From an uncultured Clostridia bacterium (GTDB lineage: Bacteria > Bacillota > Clostridia > Oscillospirales > Acutalibacteraceae): 64,000 nucleotides of DNA. Position numbers and translations under genes: made by a program. The stretch lies in NCBI GenBank assembly GCA_945874765.1, contig CAMCHQ010000003.1:1-64000 (forward strand). The letters run 5' to 3'. How positions within the stretch are numbered: position 1 is the stretch's first letter; every line of letters starts with the position of its first letter. The notes beneath the pieces were generated by a model. That model saw nothing but the letters and a program-made list of their open reading frames with translations, did no database searches and was not told where the DNA came from. Positions 14,973 to 24,510 of the stretch are shown here, piece by piece.

Positions 14973-17263
14973 TGAAATTCGACCACAATTTCAATCTGAT
15001 TAACAAAACGAAATCAAGCAGAATTTACGAATGTGACAATACGCTTGCACGTCTTGACTTTATTGATAAGACGGCAATACGTGTTGCGCTTTATAAAAAA
15101 GGGGCGCAAATGCTTCCGACATTCACAATAAGTCCCGACAATAATTTAAGCCATACGGGCAGGGATAAGCTTTCATCAAACGGCTTTAAAATGTATGAGC
15201 CGATTGAAGATGAAAAAGACGGCAAAGAAATATTCAAACTTGAAAACGGAATTGAAATTTCACTTGATTTGCACAACTTCCTTTTAAGTTATTACAAAAA
15301 CGGTAAAAGAATATTTGCCGACCGTGCACCGCTTGCATATAATATTGACGACGAATTCGGTCAGGGTGCTTACCACTATATTTCACGCTTTGACGATGAA
15401 GAAATTTTCGGCTTGGGTGACAAGTCGGGAAAAATAAACAAGCGTGGCAAAACATATAGAATTGAAACGGCGGACAGTATGGGCTATGACGCAGAAAACA
15501 CCGACCCGCTTTACAAGCACGTACCGTTTTACATTTGCAAAAACGACGTTCAAACATACGGAATTTATTACGATACATCAAACACTTCTTTCATTGATTT
15601 AGGCAGGGAAATCAACAATTATTACGAGCATTTCAAGTTTTTCAAAAGTAATGACGATTACCTTGTTTACTACGTGTTTTTCGGCGATACGCTCTCTGTT
15701 TTACAGCAGTATAACAGACTTTGCGGCAAGCAGGCTTTTCCGCCTAAATGGAGTTTTGACTACTGTGCGAGCACTATGGCTTACACCGACGCCGACAATG
15801 CGGAAGAGGAAATGGACGCATTTTTGGATAAAATCAAAGAACTCGGCATTGCCTGTCAGGGATTTTATCTTTCATCGGGATATACGCAAATAGGAAATTT
15901 ACGTTGCGTTTTCCACTGGAACAGAGACAAATTTCCGAATCCCGAAAAATTTATAGCCGATTTCAAGCGAGAGGGTATTCATCTCATTCCTAACATTAAG
16001 CCGGCATTTTTGACTTCTCACCCTATGTATGACGAAATCAAAGAAAAAGGGCTTTTTGTTAAAAACAGCAACGGCACACCTTACGTTACTCAGTTTTGGG
16101 ACGGCGTCGGCAGTTATATCGACTTTACAAATCCCGACGGCTTCAATTTTTGGAACACGCAGGTTAAAGAAAAACTTCTTGACTTCGGCATTGACGCCAC
16201 GTGGAACGATAACAACGAATTTGACATAAAATCGCTTGATTCTGTCGCCCACGGCTTTAAAGGGGAAGTATGTGCCGCTCAAATCAGACCGATTTTAACA
16301 TATCTTATGGTGCTTTCTTCATATGAAGCGCAGAGGGAAAAATATCCGAATTCGAGACCGTTTTTATCAACAAGAAGCGGCAGCAGTGCCGTAAGGCGAC
16401 TTGCACAAACGTGGTCGGGCGATAACTTTACATCATTCAACGATTTGCGTTTTTGCCATTATGTAGGAATGACGCTGTCCCTTTCGGGTATGTATTTTTA
16501 CGGTCATGACCTCGGCGGTTTTTCGGGTGATATGCCGTCAAAAGAGCTTCTTTTACGCTGGATGCAACACGGTGTGTTTGAGCCGAGATTTACAATCCAT
16601 TCTTGGAACAAGGACAACAGCGCCACTATGCCTTGGAGTTACGAAGATGCAATTTATGCAGCAAAAAACATACTTGCGCAAAGGAAAAGACTTATCCCTT
16701 ATCTTTACAACTGCGCTTATGAGGCAGTGGAAAAGGAACTTCCTATTCAGGCACCGCCGTTTGTTTATTTTGATGACGAAAATATCGACGTCAACACCTC
16801 TGCTTTTATGCTCGGCAGAAATATACTTGCAAAATGCGTACTCGACGAGGGCAAAGAAAGCGTAAAAGTATATTTGCCAAAAGATGAAATTTGGTATTTA
16901 GACGATAAAAAATACAGCGGCAATCAGGAAATCGAAGTTAAGATTCCTATGGATAAAGAAGTACCGTTTTTTGTAAGAGGCGGCTGCGTTTTGCCGACTG
17001 ACGAAGGAGACTACGGTTTTAGAGAAAAGGAAAAGCTCACTTTTACGGTTTTCCCTAATGAAAGCGGTATATTCACCGACAGTTTCTTTACCGACGACGG
17101 CGAAAGCTATGAATACTTAAACGGCAATTGCGCCAAACTTGAATTTAATGTAACTTCAAACGAAAACGAGGTTACGGTTCAAATTCAAAACAAAGGCAAA
17201 ATGAAAATTGATTATGACATTCGCCTTACAAAAGTCGACAAGAGAAAACTGATTATAAAATGA
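14972..17263 (+). CDS. GH31-family alpha-glycosidase
   Basis: 763 residues. An N-terminal beta-sandwich ('DDEEIFGLGDKSGKINKRG', the GH31 GLGE-like loop) is followed by the barrel: nucleophile D413 in 'GIDATWNDNNEFD', acid/base D484 in 'AQTWSGDNFTSF', and 'GHDLGGFSG'. C-terminal beta domains follow. It is cytoplasmic. The GH31 family includes alpha-glucosidase, alpha-xylosidase and alpha-galactosidase; the sequence resembles the alpha-glucosidase group, but specificity is not proved. It overlaps the esterase gene, so the operon is GH27-esterase-GH31. Confidence 0.92.
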   Translation: MKFDHNFNLINKTKSSRIYECDNTLARLDFIDKTAIRVALYKKGAQMLPTFTISPDNNLSHTGRDKLSSNGFKMYEPIEDEKDGKEIFKLENGIEISLDLHNFLLSYYKNGKRIFADRAPLAYNIDDEFGQGAYHYISRFDDEEIFGLGDKSGKINKRGKTYRIETADSMGYDAENTDPLYKHVPFYICKNDVQTYGIYYDTSNTSFIDLGREINNYYEHFKFFKSNDDYLVYYVFFGDTLSVLQQYNRLCGKQAFPPKWSFDYCASTMAYTDADNAEEEMDAFLDKIKELGIACQGFYLSSGYTQIGNLRCVFHWNRDKFPNPEKFIADFKREGIHLIPNIKPAFLTSHPMYDEIKEKGLFVKNSNGTPYVTQFWDGVGSYIDFTNPDGFNFWNTQVKEKLLDFGIDATWNDNNEFDIKSLDSVAHGFKGEVCAAQIRPILTYLMVLSSYEAQREKYPNSRPFLSTRSGSSAVRRLAQTWSGDNFTSFNDLRFCHYVGMTLSLSGMYFYGHDLGGFSGDMPSKELLLRWMQHGVFEPRFTIHSWNKDNSATMPWSYEDAIYAAKNILAQRKRLIPYLYNCAYEAVEKELPIQAPPFVYFDDENIDVNTSAFMLGRNILAKCVLDEGKESVKVYLPKDEIWYLDDKKYSGNQEIEVKIPMDKEVPFFVRGGCVLPTDEGDYGFREKEKLTFTVFPNESGIFTDSFFTDDGESYEYLNGNCAKLEFNVTSNENEVTVQIQNKGKMKIDYDIRLTKVDKRKLIIK

Positions 17264-17264
17264 C

Positions 17265-17300
17265 AAAATCCCGTATCGAGTGATACGGGATAATTTTTTG
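17265..17300 (+). terminator. Terminator after GH31
   Basis: TCCCGTATC (17269-17277) pairs with GATACGGGA (17282-17290), followed by TAATTTTTT. Confidence 0.85.
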
Positions 17301-17309
17301 GTTTACATA

Positions 17310-17978
17310 TTATGCCGATTTGATTTTTAAAACAACGGAAATAATTATTGAAATAATACCGGCTGCGGCGCAGGCAATAGCGTAAGGCAGAGTATTTGCA
17401 CCGGAATTTGCCGCAACAAGTGCAAGAAACGCACCGACAAAAACAAGCGTCATTCCTGCCGAGGAAGCGATATTGATTTTAATATCACGCTTCGTTTTTT
17501 CATCGGGCTTCTTTGCCGCATTTTTTACATTTCTTGCAAGGTTGATACCGAAAACGGCAAAGCTTGCTATAAAAAATGCAAAAGCAAGAGGAACGAGGAA
17601 AAATGTTTCGTGCAAAACGCCGTTTTTGTCAACGCTGTCACCGAGGAGTGCCCTTATAACAAAAAGCGCCGTTCCGATTAATAGAAGGACCGAACCTAAA
17701 AGTGAGGTTATCATATTCATTTTTGCCGTGCGGTTTTCATTAGTGTCTTTAATAAGTTTTTCAGTCATATTGTTCATTTTTCTTTCTCCTAAAATTAATT
17801 CATCAAGAGAAATATCAAACGTTGTTGAAATTGATATAAGCATTTCGATATCAGGCAAATTTCTGTCATTTTCCCAATTTGAAACCGACTGACGTGATAT
17901 ACCGAGTTCGTTTGCCATTTGCTCTTGTGTAAGACCTCGGCTGTCACGTAATTTTTTAATTTGCTGTGAAAAGTTCAA
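17310..17978 (-). CDS. XRE-family regulator with C-terminal membrane domain
   Basis: 222 residues starting at TTG 17978, 8 nt after GGAGGG. The N-terminal HTH (residues 6-60) reads 'LTQEQMANELGISRQSVSNW'. A linker leads to a C-terminal region with four hydrophobic segments. Membrane-tethered XRE proteins of this design are common in Clostridia and often sense envelope or antibiotic stress, but no target is apparent. It is monocistronic and convergent with the GH31 operon. Confidence 0.8.
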   Translation of the reverse strand: MNFSQQIKKLRDSRGLTQEQMANELGISRQSVSNWENDRNLPDIEMLISISTTFDISLDELILGERKMNNMTEKLIKDTNENRTAKMNMITSLLGSVLLLIGTALFVIRALLGDSVDKNGVLHETFFLVPLAFAFFIASFAVFGINLARNVKNAAKKPDEKTKRDIKINIASSAGMTLVFVGAFLALVAANSGANTLPYAIACAAAGIISIIISVVLKIKSA

Positions 17979-18291
17979 AACGTTTCCCTCCTGACAATTT
18001 CATTTTATGAAAGATATATCAAAAATACAAGAAAGCAGTCCTTGCAAGCGCTTATTTTTAATGACAGAGTTACTTGCGCACCTGTATTTACGCCGTTTTT
18101 CGTTGAATTATAAGATAATTATACTATAAGGCTTATTGCTATTCAAGAAAGATTAACTAACACTTTCCCTATCTCTCCGTAGTTCTCCCAAAGTATTACC
18201 CGTATTACCTTTTTGGATTTTCTACTTTCCTTATTTCAGCCTATCTCTCCATAGGTCGCCGTAAGTTTAGTATCACAATAGTATAAAGAAA
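17979..18291. other. Non-coding spacer with degenerate repeats
   Basis: No coding sequence seen. A 22-nt block at 18167-18188 recurs imperfectly at 18239-18260, sharing the core CTATCTCTCC-x-TAG and a nearby ACTTTCC. The second copy is also a hairpin (CCTAT-ctctcc-ATAGG). Base composition differs from the flanking glycan genes, and the block may mark the edge of an inserted segment. Confidence 0.45.
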
Positions 18292-18323
18292 GAGCCTTGA
18301 CCGTTTTGTTTAGTCAAGGCCCT
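18292..18323 (-). terminator. Terminator of the PH/SHOCT gene
   Basis: On the minus strand GGGCCTTGAC and GTCAAGGCTC pair around an A-rich loop, followed by TTTCTTT. Confidence 0.75.
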
Positions 18324-18326
18324 TTT

Positions 18327-19025
18327 TCATAGTCCTAAGAGTTGCTTTTTCTTCTGCTCAAATTCTTCCTGTGTAATGACACCCATATCTAACAGGTTTT
18401 TGTATTTCAGTATTTCATCAGCGGAACTGTTTTGCTGAATTTGTACTTGTGGTTGTGTAGTTCTGGAATCTTCCATAGAGAGTAGAACTTCATGGACCTT
18501 TTCACAGATTTTATTTGCGGAACGACTATCTACACAAACATTGAATTTCTCTTTAATCGTGTCGATTGTGATAACTCCCAATGCCAAGCCAGAATTTGCA
18601 GTAATGTCATTGAGATTCTTTAACAATACAGACTGAACAACCTGACCGATTACTCTTTGCTGTGCCATTATCACACGCTTATTCGTAATTGCATAAGCAA
18701 AGTTGTTATCATGTTTCGTCATGGAAATGTAGTTATGTAGGCCAATGAAGCACATAAGCACTTGTTCATCACTCTGTAATGCCTGTTCAATCAACATAAA
18801 GTGCTTGACACCCCATTTTTCGTTCATACCATTACCAAAGTTGTTATCAAGGCAGTATTGATACATCTGCTTTGCAGCGTTGAGATTTTGTGTTGCTCGT
18901 TCTGCAATCTCTCTGTCCTTTGCCTTAACCCTTGCTTCAAACTGCTCAAAGGTTTCGTTTGGCTCACGCTTCATACCTGTTGTTTTGAATATTATTTCTT
19001 CTAATTTCTGCTGTTTTGATTTCAT
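18327..19025 (-). CDS. PH-domain protein with C-terminal SHOCT motif
   Basis: 232 residues from ATG 19025 (GAGGG 8 nt upstream). A charged helical N-terminus ('TFEQFEARVKAKDREIAERA') leads to a bacterial PH-like domain ('YAITNKRVIMAQQRVIGQVV', then 'LNDITANSGLALGVITIDT'). The C-terminus has a classic SHOCT: 'ILKYKNLLDMGVITQEEFEQKKKQLL'-type, residues ~205-232. Such proteins are often cargo of phages and integrative elements, and their function is poorly known. Codon use is more balanced, with more cag, atc and ctg, than in neighbours, suggesting transfer. It has its own terminator and abuts a truncated phosphoesterase. Confidence 0.8.
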   Translation of the reverse strand: MKSKQQKLEEIIFKTTGMKREPNETFEQFEARVKAKDREIAERATQNLNAAKQMYQYCLDNNFGNGMNEKWGVKHFMLIEQALQSDEQVLMCFIGLHNYISMTKHDNNFAYAITNKRVIMAQQRVIGQVVQSVLLKNLNDITANSGLALGVITIDTIKEKFNVCVDSRSANKICEKVHEVLLSMEDSRTTQPQVQIQQNSSADEILKYKNLLDMGVITQEEFEQKKKQLLGL

Positions 19026-19141
19026 ATCAAAATCCCTCATTCCTTTATGTTTGCGTTTGACGGTTATCCTTTTGGCTTCCGACGCTATCATTATAACACG
19101 ATGCAACACAAAAGTACATTGAAATTTTACTCTTTAATGTG

Positions 19142-19516
19142 TTATAGTTTTAGGTTGGGTATAGGCTCTTTTTCCCCTGCCATTACCTTATCATAAATTT
19201 CTTTATACGTATTCCAAGCATTTTTTGTGCCTTGGTCTGTAAAATCGCCGTCAATGATAAGTGCGTCCATACCCTTATTTTTCAACATTGTAAGAGTTGA
19301 TTCAAAGGATTTATATTGATGAGTGTTTTTATCCGTGCTGTTTGGCAGCTGAAGGTCGCTGATTATCGCAACTCTCAGCGGATGCGACGATGTGTCAACT
19401 GTATGTTCCTCCTGCTTGAACGATTTGTCGCTGTAGCCGAAATGAACACCGAGTGATACACCGACTATTGCAGCGGCAGTAACTGCACAAGTTATTATTT
19501 TCCCAACCTTATTCAT
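19142..19516 (-). pseudogene. Truncated membrane-anchored calcineurin-like phosphoesterase
   Basis: Only the first 124 residues remain. They contain an N-terminal signal anchor (residues 7-27), 'LRVAIISDLQLPNS' (DxQ/H metal motif) and 'ALIIDGDFTDQGTKN' (GDxxxxG). The frame then stops after 'EKEPIPNLKL', just where a GNHD motif should follow. The remaining ~200 residues of the family are not found downstream, where the foreign-looking PH/SHOCT segment begins. The break point (~19150) is therefore probably an insertion or deletion junction, and the product is inactive. Confidence 0.75.
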
Positions 19517-19543
19517 AATTTTACCTCTCTTAATTTGTTAATT

Positions 19544-20896
19544 TTATAATCTGTAAGCTCCCGTTTTGCAAACCTCGATTTTATTAATATAAGGTTCTTT
19601 TCGGGAACGCTTTATTTTAAGTGTAAGCGTATCGGTAACAATCGGCTCGTCAAAAATCGCAATTTTGGAAAAGCCTATAACCGTACCTTTATATACGCAT
19701 TTATCGTAGGAATAGATTTCAAATTCCTCAACCCTTTGCGACTTTCTTGTATCCTCCGCAAGTCTTAAACGGTCAACCGACTGCTTTTCAAACTTAATTT
19801 CATAATGCATTTTGTCCTCGCTTTGAGTGAAAATGCTGTTTATTACACTTTCATCTTCTTTTTTAAGCCACTTGCCCATTTCATTAAGCCTTTTAATATC
19901 TCTTTTATCAAATCTGCCACGCTTATTTGGCGGAATATTGAGTATCAAAAGACAATTTGAGCCTACGCTGTTGTAATAAATTTCCATAAGATGATGAAGT
20001 GATTTAAGAGTAAGCGACTGCAAAGGATGATAAAACCAGCCTAATCTTATCGATACGTCAACCTCGGCAGGATACCACATAAATTCATCATATTTTGAAA
20101 GAAATTCACGTGAGCCGATATCCTCAATCATAACATCCTGACAACGCTTTTGAAACTTTTTAAAATCATCGTCGTGCTGACAGTTTGCCGCAATGTTTTG
20201 AAGTTCGTATTGAAATTTGGGAACAACGTTCCACTCGCTTTTCCTTGCTTTCCCGCTTTCGTTTCCTACCCAGCGTATATCGGGAGCACAGCCTGACATA
20301 ACAATATTCGGCTGAAGTTTTAATGCGGTTTCCCATATACGTTCAAAATCATACTTTTGCTTTGGCATACCGTCTGCACTTGCACCGCACGCACCGTCAA
20401 GCCACAGCATAAAAATCTCGCCGTAGTTACTCAAAAGTTCGGTAAGTTGAGCAATATAAAAATCATTATAAGCCGGCGTACCGTAAAGCTTGCTGTTTCT
20501 GTCCCACGGGGATAGATAGACGCCGAATTTCAAACCGTATTTTTTGCAAGCGTTTGAAATTTCCTTAACAACATCGCCCTTGCCGTTTTTGTAAGGACTG
20601 TTTTTTATTGAATATTCGGTAGTTTCAGTCTGCCAAAGGCAAAATCCGTCATGGTGCTTGCAAGTTAAAACAACGCCTTTCATACCTGCCGACTTTATTG
20701 CCTTGCACCACTCGTCAACATCTTGGTCTTTCGGATTAAATACCGACGGTGAATCTTTTCCTTTTCCCCATTCACGGTTAGTGAAAGTGTTGGGTCCGTA
20801 ATGAATAAAAGCATAAAACGGCATTTGCTGAATTTTAAGTTGCCTTTCATTGGGGACAATTGAAGTGTAAAGGTCAAGCCTTTGATTATCAAGCAT
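19544..20896 (-). CDS. GH29-family alpha-L-fucosidase
   Basis: 450 residues without signal peptide. The N-terminus 'MPFYAFIHYGPNTFTNREWG' and 'GVVLTCKHHDGFCLWQT' are GH29 hallmarks. The nucleophile is D167 in 'IFMLWLDGACG', and the C-terminal beta domain is short. It releases L-fucose from glycans in the cytoplasm; the compact size and motif set suggest the subfamily that prefers alpha-1,3/4-linked fucose. It lies downstream of the GH123-like gene in the same direction, and both are probably controlled by the divergent AraC regulator. Confidence 0.92.
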   Translation of the reverse strand: MLDNQRLDLYTSIVPNERQLKIQQMPFYAFIHYGPNTFTNREWGKGKDSPSVFNPKDQDVDEWCKAIKSAGMKGVVLTCKHHDGFCLWQTETTEYSIKNSPYKNGKGDVVKEISNACKKYGLKFGVYLSPWDRNSKLYGTPAYNDFYIAQLTELLSNYGEIFMLWLDGACGASADGMPKQKYDFERIWETALKLQPNIVMSGCAPDIRWVGNESGKARKSEWNVVPKFQYELQNIAANCQHDDDFKKFQKRCQDVMIEDIGSREFLSKYDEFMWYPAEVDVSIRLGWFYHPLQSLTLKSLHHLMEIYYNSVGSNCLLILNIPPNKRGRFDKRDIKRLNEMGKWLKKEDESVINSIFTQSEDKMHYEIKFEKQSVDRLRLAEDTRKSQRVEEFEIYSYDKCVYKGTVIGFSKIAIFDEPIVTDTLTLKIKRSRKEPYINKIEVCKTGAYRL

Positions 20897-20949
20897 AATT
20901 ACTTATTCCTTTTGTTATCTTTTTTGCCACGGGCAAATTTTCAACCTAT

Positions 20950-23361
20950 TTATTTTATGAGTAAAAGCATACCCTCTCTTTTTGAAAGCGAATGTTTCTC
21001 AAAAATGTCATATTTTCTTTTTATACTCGAGCCGAATTTGATTTTTTGCACCTTTGAGATATCAAATCCCAAAAGTTCTTTATTAATATTGAAATTAAAG
21101 TTTTCCTTTTTATTTGAAAAATTATACACACTCAAAAGCGCACAGTCTTTTTTCAAATAAACGGTTGTAAGTACGTTTTCATTATCCGTCAAAATAGGAT
21201 TTTTACCGTTCCAATAGCCGAGCATTTTGCTCTCTTCAATCTCAAATTCATCCCATACCTTATACATATCGACTGCGTTTTTATGCCCCCAGCCGTAACG
21301 GTTATTCATACCATAAAGCATGCCCTCATATAAATCGCCGCCGTCTTGAAGCATTTGCCCCGGCACGCCGTAAGGAATACCCGATACTTCGCAAAGCATA
21401 TATTCGGGTGAATATTTTTTATAGAAAAAGCCCTCTCCGAGCCAAATACTGTCAAGAAACGGAAGAAGTTCACAATAAAGATTAAGACAGCTTACGTCGC
21501 CTGCCCGCTTTTCCTCGTGGTTCCACATATGCATATCAATAAGACCGTCGACTTTATCAAGAAGCTTTTTTGCCCTTTCAAGCGTCGTTCTGTCAAGCGA
21601 AGTGTCGTCGATATAAATACCCTTAATTCCGATATTGTCAATAAGCCATTTAAGCCCCTCGATATAGTAATTATCAAGACGTGTATCGGGGCGGACAATA
21701 AAGCTGATATCGTGCTCGCCCTTATATTTGCCTTTATTATACTTAACAAACCAGCCGGGAATGATATCCTCGCCGAAATTATCAACAAGCCACTGAGGTT
21801 TTTCCTTTTGCCACGAATGACTGACGCCCTTTTTCCTAAGTACGATTTCATCACCGAGCGCCTTATATACAAACGTTTCCGCCATATGGTTGCTGTGTTC
21901 ACGTTCGGTATAATAAAGTTTAATGCCGATATTCTTATAATCTGCATATTGAACCGCTTTTTTGAGCCTGTCAACCTCGTAAAAAGGATAGTTGATATAC
22001 GGCATAATCATATTGCCCTGATGAAAGTTGACATAATTAAGACCGTGTTTAGCCGCTTCGTCAATATCTTTATATTCATCTTTCATGGCATTATTATGAA
22101 AATATCTTACGCCGAACATCTTTTCATAATCCATCGGCTTAAAAGGTGTGAAGTGAAATTCAAAATCGAAATGTCTTTCCTTGCCTTTTTTGAAATTAAA
22201 TTTTCCCGTTTGTGCGCTGATTTTTGCAAAATCGTCAAAAACATTTACACAAATTGAGCCTTTCGAATTATTATCCCAAGTTTCGTTCGGAGTTTTAAGC
22301 GGAAGATTTTTATAAAAAATATTGATAAGAGGTCTGACATATTTTTCAGCCTTAAATTTAACTCTGAGCCCGCAGTTGACGCCGCCCATAAAAATGCAGT
22401 CCTGCTGCTTATCGTTATCCCATTTAAAAGTCAAATTTTCCGCTTTTGACGCTTTGTGACCGAGCCCATGCATAAGAGAAGTACACGATTTATCAACGTA
22501 GATATTAAGCGCCGTATTCTGAACCTCAAAATCTTTTTTAGGCTTGATTTTAAGTGAATAAAGCACCTGACCGTCATAGTAAATTGTTGAAGTTATCTCC
22601 GATACGAAATCATCGTTTTCAAATTTCGATTTTGCTTCAACTCTGTTGTTATATGCTTTTGCAACAAGCAAATTGCCGGATATTTTAGTATCGCCTACGA
22701 GAAATTCACATTTCTTTGCAAAAAGTGTTTTTTGAACGTCTGTGCAAATTTCGATTGCCTCATCATAAAAGGAATACACCTGTTTTGGAAGCGCATTTTC
22801 GCCCAGTTCTATTTTCCTGCCTAAAATTTCTATCGTATTTTCATCGAGTTTAGGCGATACAAACGGTTTAACAAGGCTGTCGTTTTGCTCCAATGTCGAA
22901 TTGAGCCACTTAATTCTCGAAAGGCGCCACAAATCGTTATAGCCGTGATTTGCCACTCTTAAATCGTTAATCTTAAAATTGATTTTGATTATGTATTTTC
23001 CGCTTTCACACTCAATTTCAAGCTCGGATTTTTCCCTCTCAAGCCCCTTTTCTTTAACCTCAACTGTAAAAAATAAGGGCTGAATAACATTTTTCTTGAG
23101 TTTGATTTCCTGATTTTTTCTGTTGCCGAATTTATCCACAATATCTGTATTAATGCAGGAAATATCGAGTTTCTTGCTCTTTGATTTAACGCCTTTAATT
23201 ATATCGTCGCTTTTGCTCAAAGCCGCAATTTGCAAAACAAAAACCTCGTTTTGAGAAAAAGTGACGTCAACTTCATTTTCGATTTTTTGTCCGTTTTTAA
23301 GCTGACTTAAATCGTCAAAATGAATAATTTTATATGTCCTGTCAAATAAGTAAAAATCCAT
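20950..23361 (-). CDS. Putative glycoside hydrolase of the GH123-like / DUF6067 type
   Basis: 803 residues, no signal peptide. The first half is beta-sandwich. The second half is a TIM-barrel-like domain: 'MFGVRYFHNNAMKDEY', 'GLNYVNFHQGNMIMPYINY', 'DISFIVRPDTRLDNYY' and 'GIKGIYIDDTSLDR', where the adjacent Asp residues are candidate catalytic acids. It matches my recollection of DUF6067 'glycoside hydrolase domain-containing' proteins, related to the GH123 beta-N-acetylgalactosaminidases. The substrate is unknown, but pairing with a fucosidase and an AraC regulator points to host mucin-type or similar glycans. RBS GGGGGC precedes the ATG. Confidence 0.7.
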   Translation of the reverse strand: MDFYLFDRTYKIIHFDDLSQLKNGQKIENEVDVTFSQNEVFVLQIAALSKSDDIIKGVKSKSKKLDISCINTDIVDKFGNRKNQEIKLKKNVIQPLFFTVEVKEKGLEREKSELEIECESGKYIIKINFKINDLRVANHGYNDLWRLSRIKWLNSTLEQNDSLVKPFVSPKLDENTIEILGRKIELGENALPKQVYSFYDEAIEICTDVQKTLFAKKCEFLVGDTKISGNLLVAKAYNNRVEAKSKFENDDFVSEITSTIYYDGQVLYSLKIKPKKDFEVQNTALNIYVDKSCTSLMHGLGHKASKAENLTFKWDNDKQQDCIFMGGVNCGLRVKFKAEKYVRPLINIFYKNLPLKTPNETWDNNSKGSICVNVFDDFAKISAQTGKFNFKKGKERHFDFEFHFTPFKPMDYEKMFGVRYFHNNAMKDEYKDIDEAAKHGLNYVNFHQGNMIMPYINYPFYEVDRLKKAVQYADYKNIGIKLYYTEREHSNHMAETFVYKALGDEIVLRKKGVSHSWQKEKPQWLVDNFGEDIIPGWFVKYNKGKYKGEHDISFIVRPDTRLDNYYIEGLKWLIDNIGIKGIYIDDTSLDRTTLERAKKLLDKVDGLIDMHMWNHEEKRAGDVSCLNLYCELLPFLDSIWLGEGFFYKKYSPEYMLCEVSGIPYGVPGQMLQDGGDLYEGMLYGMNNRYGWGHKNAVDMYKVWDEFEIEESKMLGYWNGKNPILTDNENVLTTVYLKKDCALLSVYNFSNKKENFNFNINKELLGFDISKVQKIKFGSSIKRKYDIFEKHSLSKREGMLLLIK

Positions 23362-23390
23362 AAAGTGCCCCCTATCCGTTATACTTAATT

Positions 23391-23437
23391 ATTATATAAT
23401 ATATTTACTTGTAATTAAATGTATAATACAGTATAAT
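23391..23437. promoter_or_regulatory. Divergent promoters between the GH operon and araC
   Basis: Rightward: TTGTAA (23409-23414), 17 nt, TATAAT (23432-23437). Leftward: TTTAAT (revcomp of 23414-23419), 17 nt, TATAAT (revcomp of 23391-23396). The two -35 elements overlap by one base, so one bound AraC-type regulator could control both directions. Confidence 0.6.
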
Positions 23438-23468
23438 AGATACAAATATCGGAAACGGTGGAACAATA

Positions 23469-24299
23469 ATGTATCACAATAAATCTTTTTATTTGGGACT
23501 TCAAAACAAAAACAATTTATTTTTGCCGAGTGTAATCAGCGCCTTTAAAATCCTTGTTGACGAAAGCTATTTTCACTTAACAGACGATGAGGAAAGAAGA
23601 ATGCACCCGAAAACTACGGTTTCATTTATCCGCTGCGTTGCCGGGCAGGGCAAAATCTACACAAAAAACGGTGAATATGAATTAAACGAAAACGATTATA
23701 TATTTTTGAACTTCCACGATATCATAAAGTACAAGGCAAGCGACCGAATTTGGGGATACCGCTGGACTAATTTCACCTATTACGGATGTAAAGATTTTGA
23801 AATAGGGAAAATTCAAAAAAACGAGGTCGGCGAGGACGAGGAAAAATATTTTGACAAACTTATCAAAGTAGGGCAAAACGATGAGATTGCAGGCTATGTC
23901 AATTTTATTTTTCTCGCCTATTACTACAATGTGTGCAGGAAAGATGAAATAAGCGAAATCTTAAAACTCGACACCGCACAGCACAGGCAAATCGACGATA
24001 TCTGCTCTTTTATAACGCAAAAAATATTTACAAAAATCACTGTTGATACCGTGTCGGCGTTTTTCAATATATCGCCACGCAGACTTCATCAAATTTTCAT
24101 CAAGGAGCTTGATATTTCGCCTAAGCAATACATAATCAAAAAGAAAATGGAGGAGGGCTACAGGCTGCTTGTTCAAACCTCTATGCCGATTAATAAGATA
24201 AGCGAATTATTGTGCTTCAGCTCACCCTATCACTTCACAAATGAGTTTAAAAAAATCTTTAATCAAACACCGACTCAGGTTAGAAATATGGAAAATTAG
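23469..24299 (+). CDS. AraC-family transcriptional regulator
   Basis: 276 residues. The N-terminal cupin-like sensing domain contains 'KTTVSFIRCVAGQGKIYTKN'. The C-terminal double HTH runs over residues ~180-274, with 'ISPRRLHQIFIKELDISPKQ' and the second helix region 'MPINKISELLCFSSPYHFTNEFKK'. This is the usual AraC size and order for a sugar-responsive activator. It is divergent from the GH123-like/GH29 pair with overlapping promoters, so these are its likely targets. Confidence 0.9.
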   Translation: MYHNKSFYLGLQNKNNLFLPSVISAFKILVDESYFHLTDDEERRMHPKTTVSFIRCVAGQGKIYTKNGEYELNENDYIFLNFHDIIKYKASDRIWGYRWTNFTYYGCKDFEIGKIQKNEVGEDEEKYFDKLIKVGQNDEIAGYVNFIFLAYYYNVCRKDEISEILKLDTAQHRQIDDICSFITQKIFTKITVDTVSAFFNISPRRLHQIFIKELDISPKQYIIKKKMEEGYRLLVQTSMPINKISELLCFSSPYHFTNEFKKIFNQTPTQVRNMEN

Positions 24300-24368
24300 C
24301 AATTAATTCATATCATCACACCATATCTTGTATATATTATATATTAAATAACTATTTTTAAAATTCGC

Positions 24369-24397
24369 TTTACAATTTGTGCGTAATATGCTATAAT
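24369..24397 (+). promoter_or_regulatory. rpsO promoter
   Basis: TTTACA (24369-24374), 17 nt, TATAAT (24392-24397). About 110 nt of leader with potential secondary structure precedes the rpsO RBS; ribosomal protein S15 often represses its own leader, which could apply here. Confidence 0.75.
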
Positions 24398-24510
24398 CTT
24401 TTCGCTGTAAACGAATTACACGGTTTCGGGGTTTGACTGCTTTGCAGTATTCACCTGCCCGTTACTGAGTTTTGCGTGGTGCGGCAAATAATATAAATGA
24501 GGTGAAAATT

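Noticed and set aside
18167-18260. Two 22-nt repeats as att sites of an integrative element
   Set aside because: No integrase or excisionase in the window and the repeats are imperfect, so an attachment-site call is not supported.
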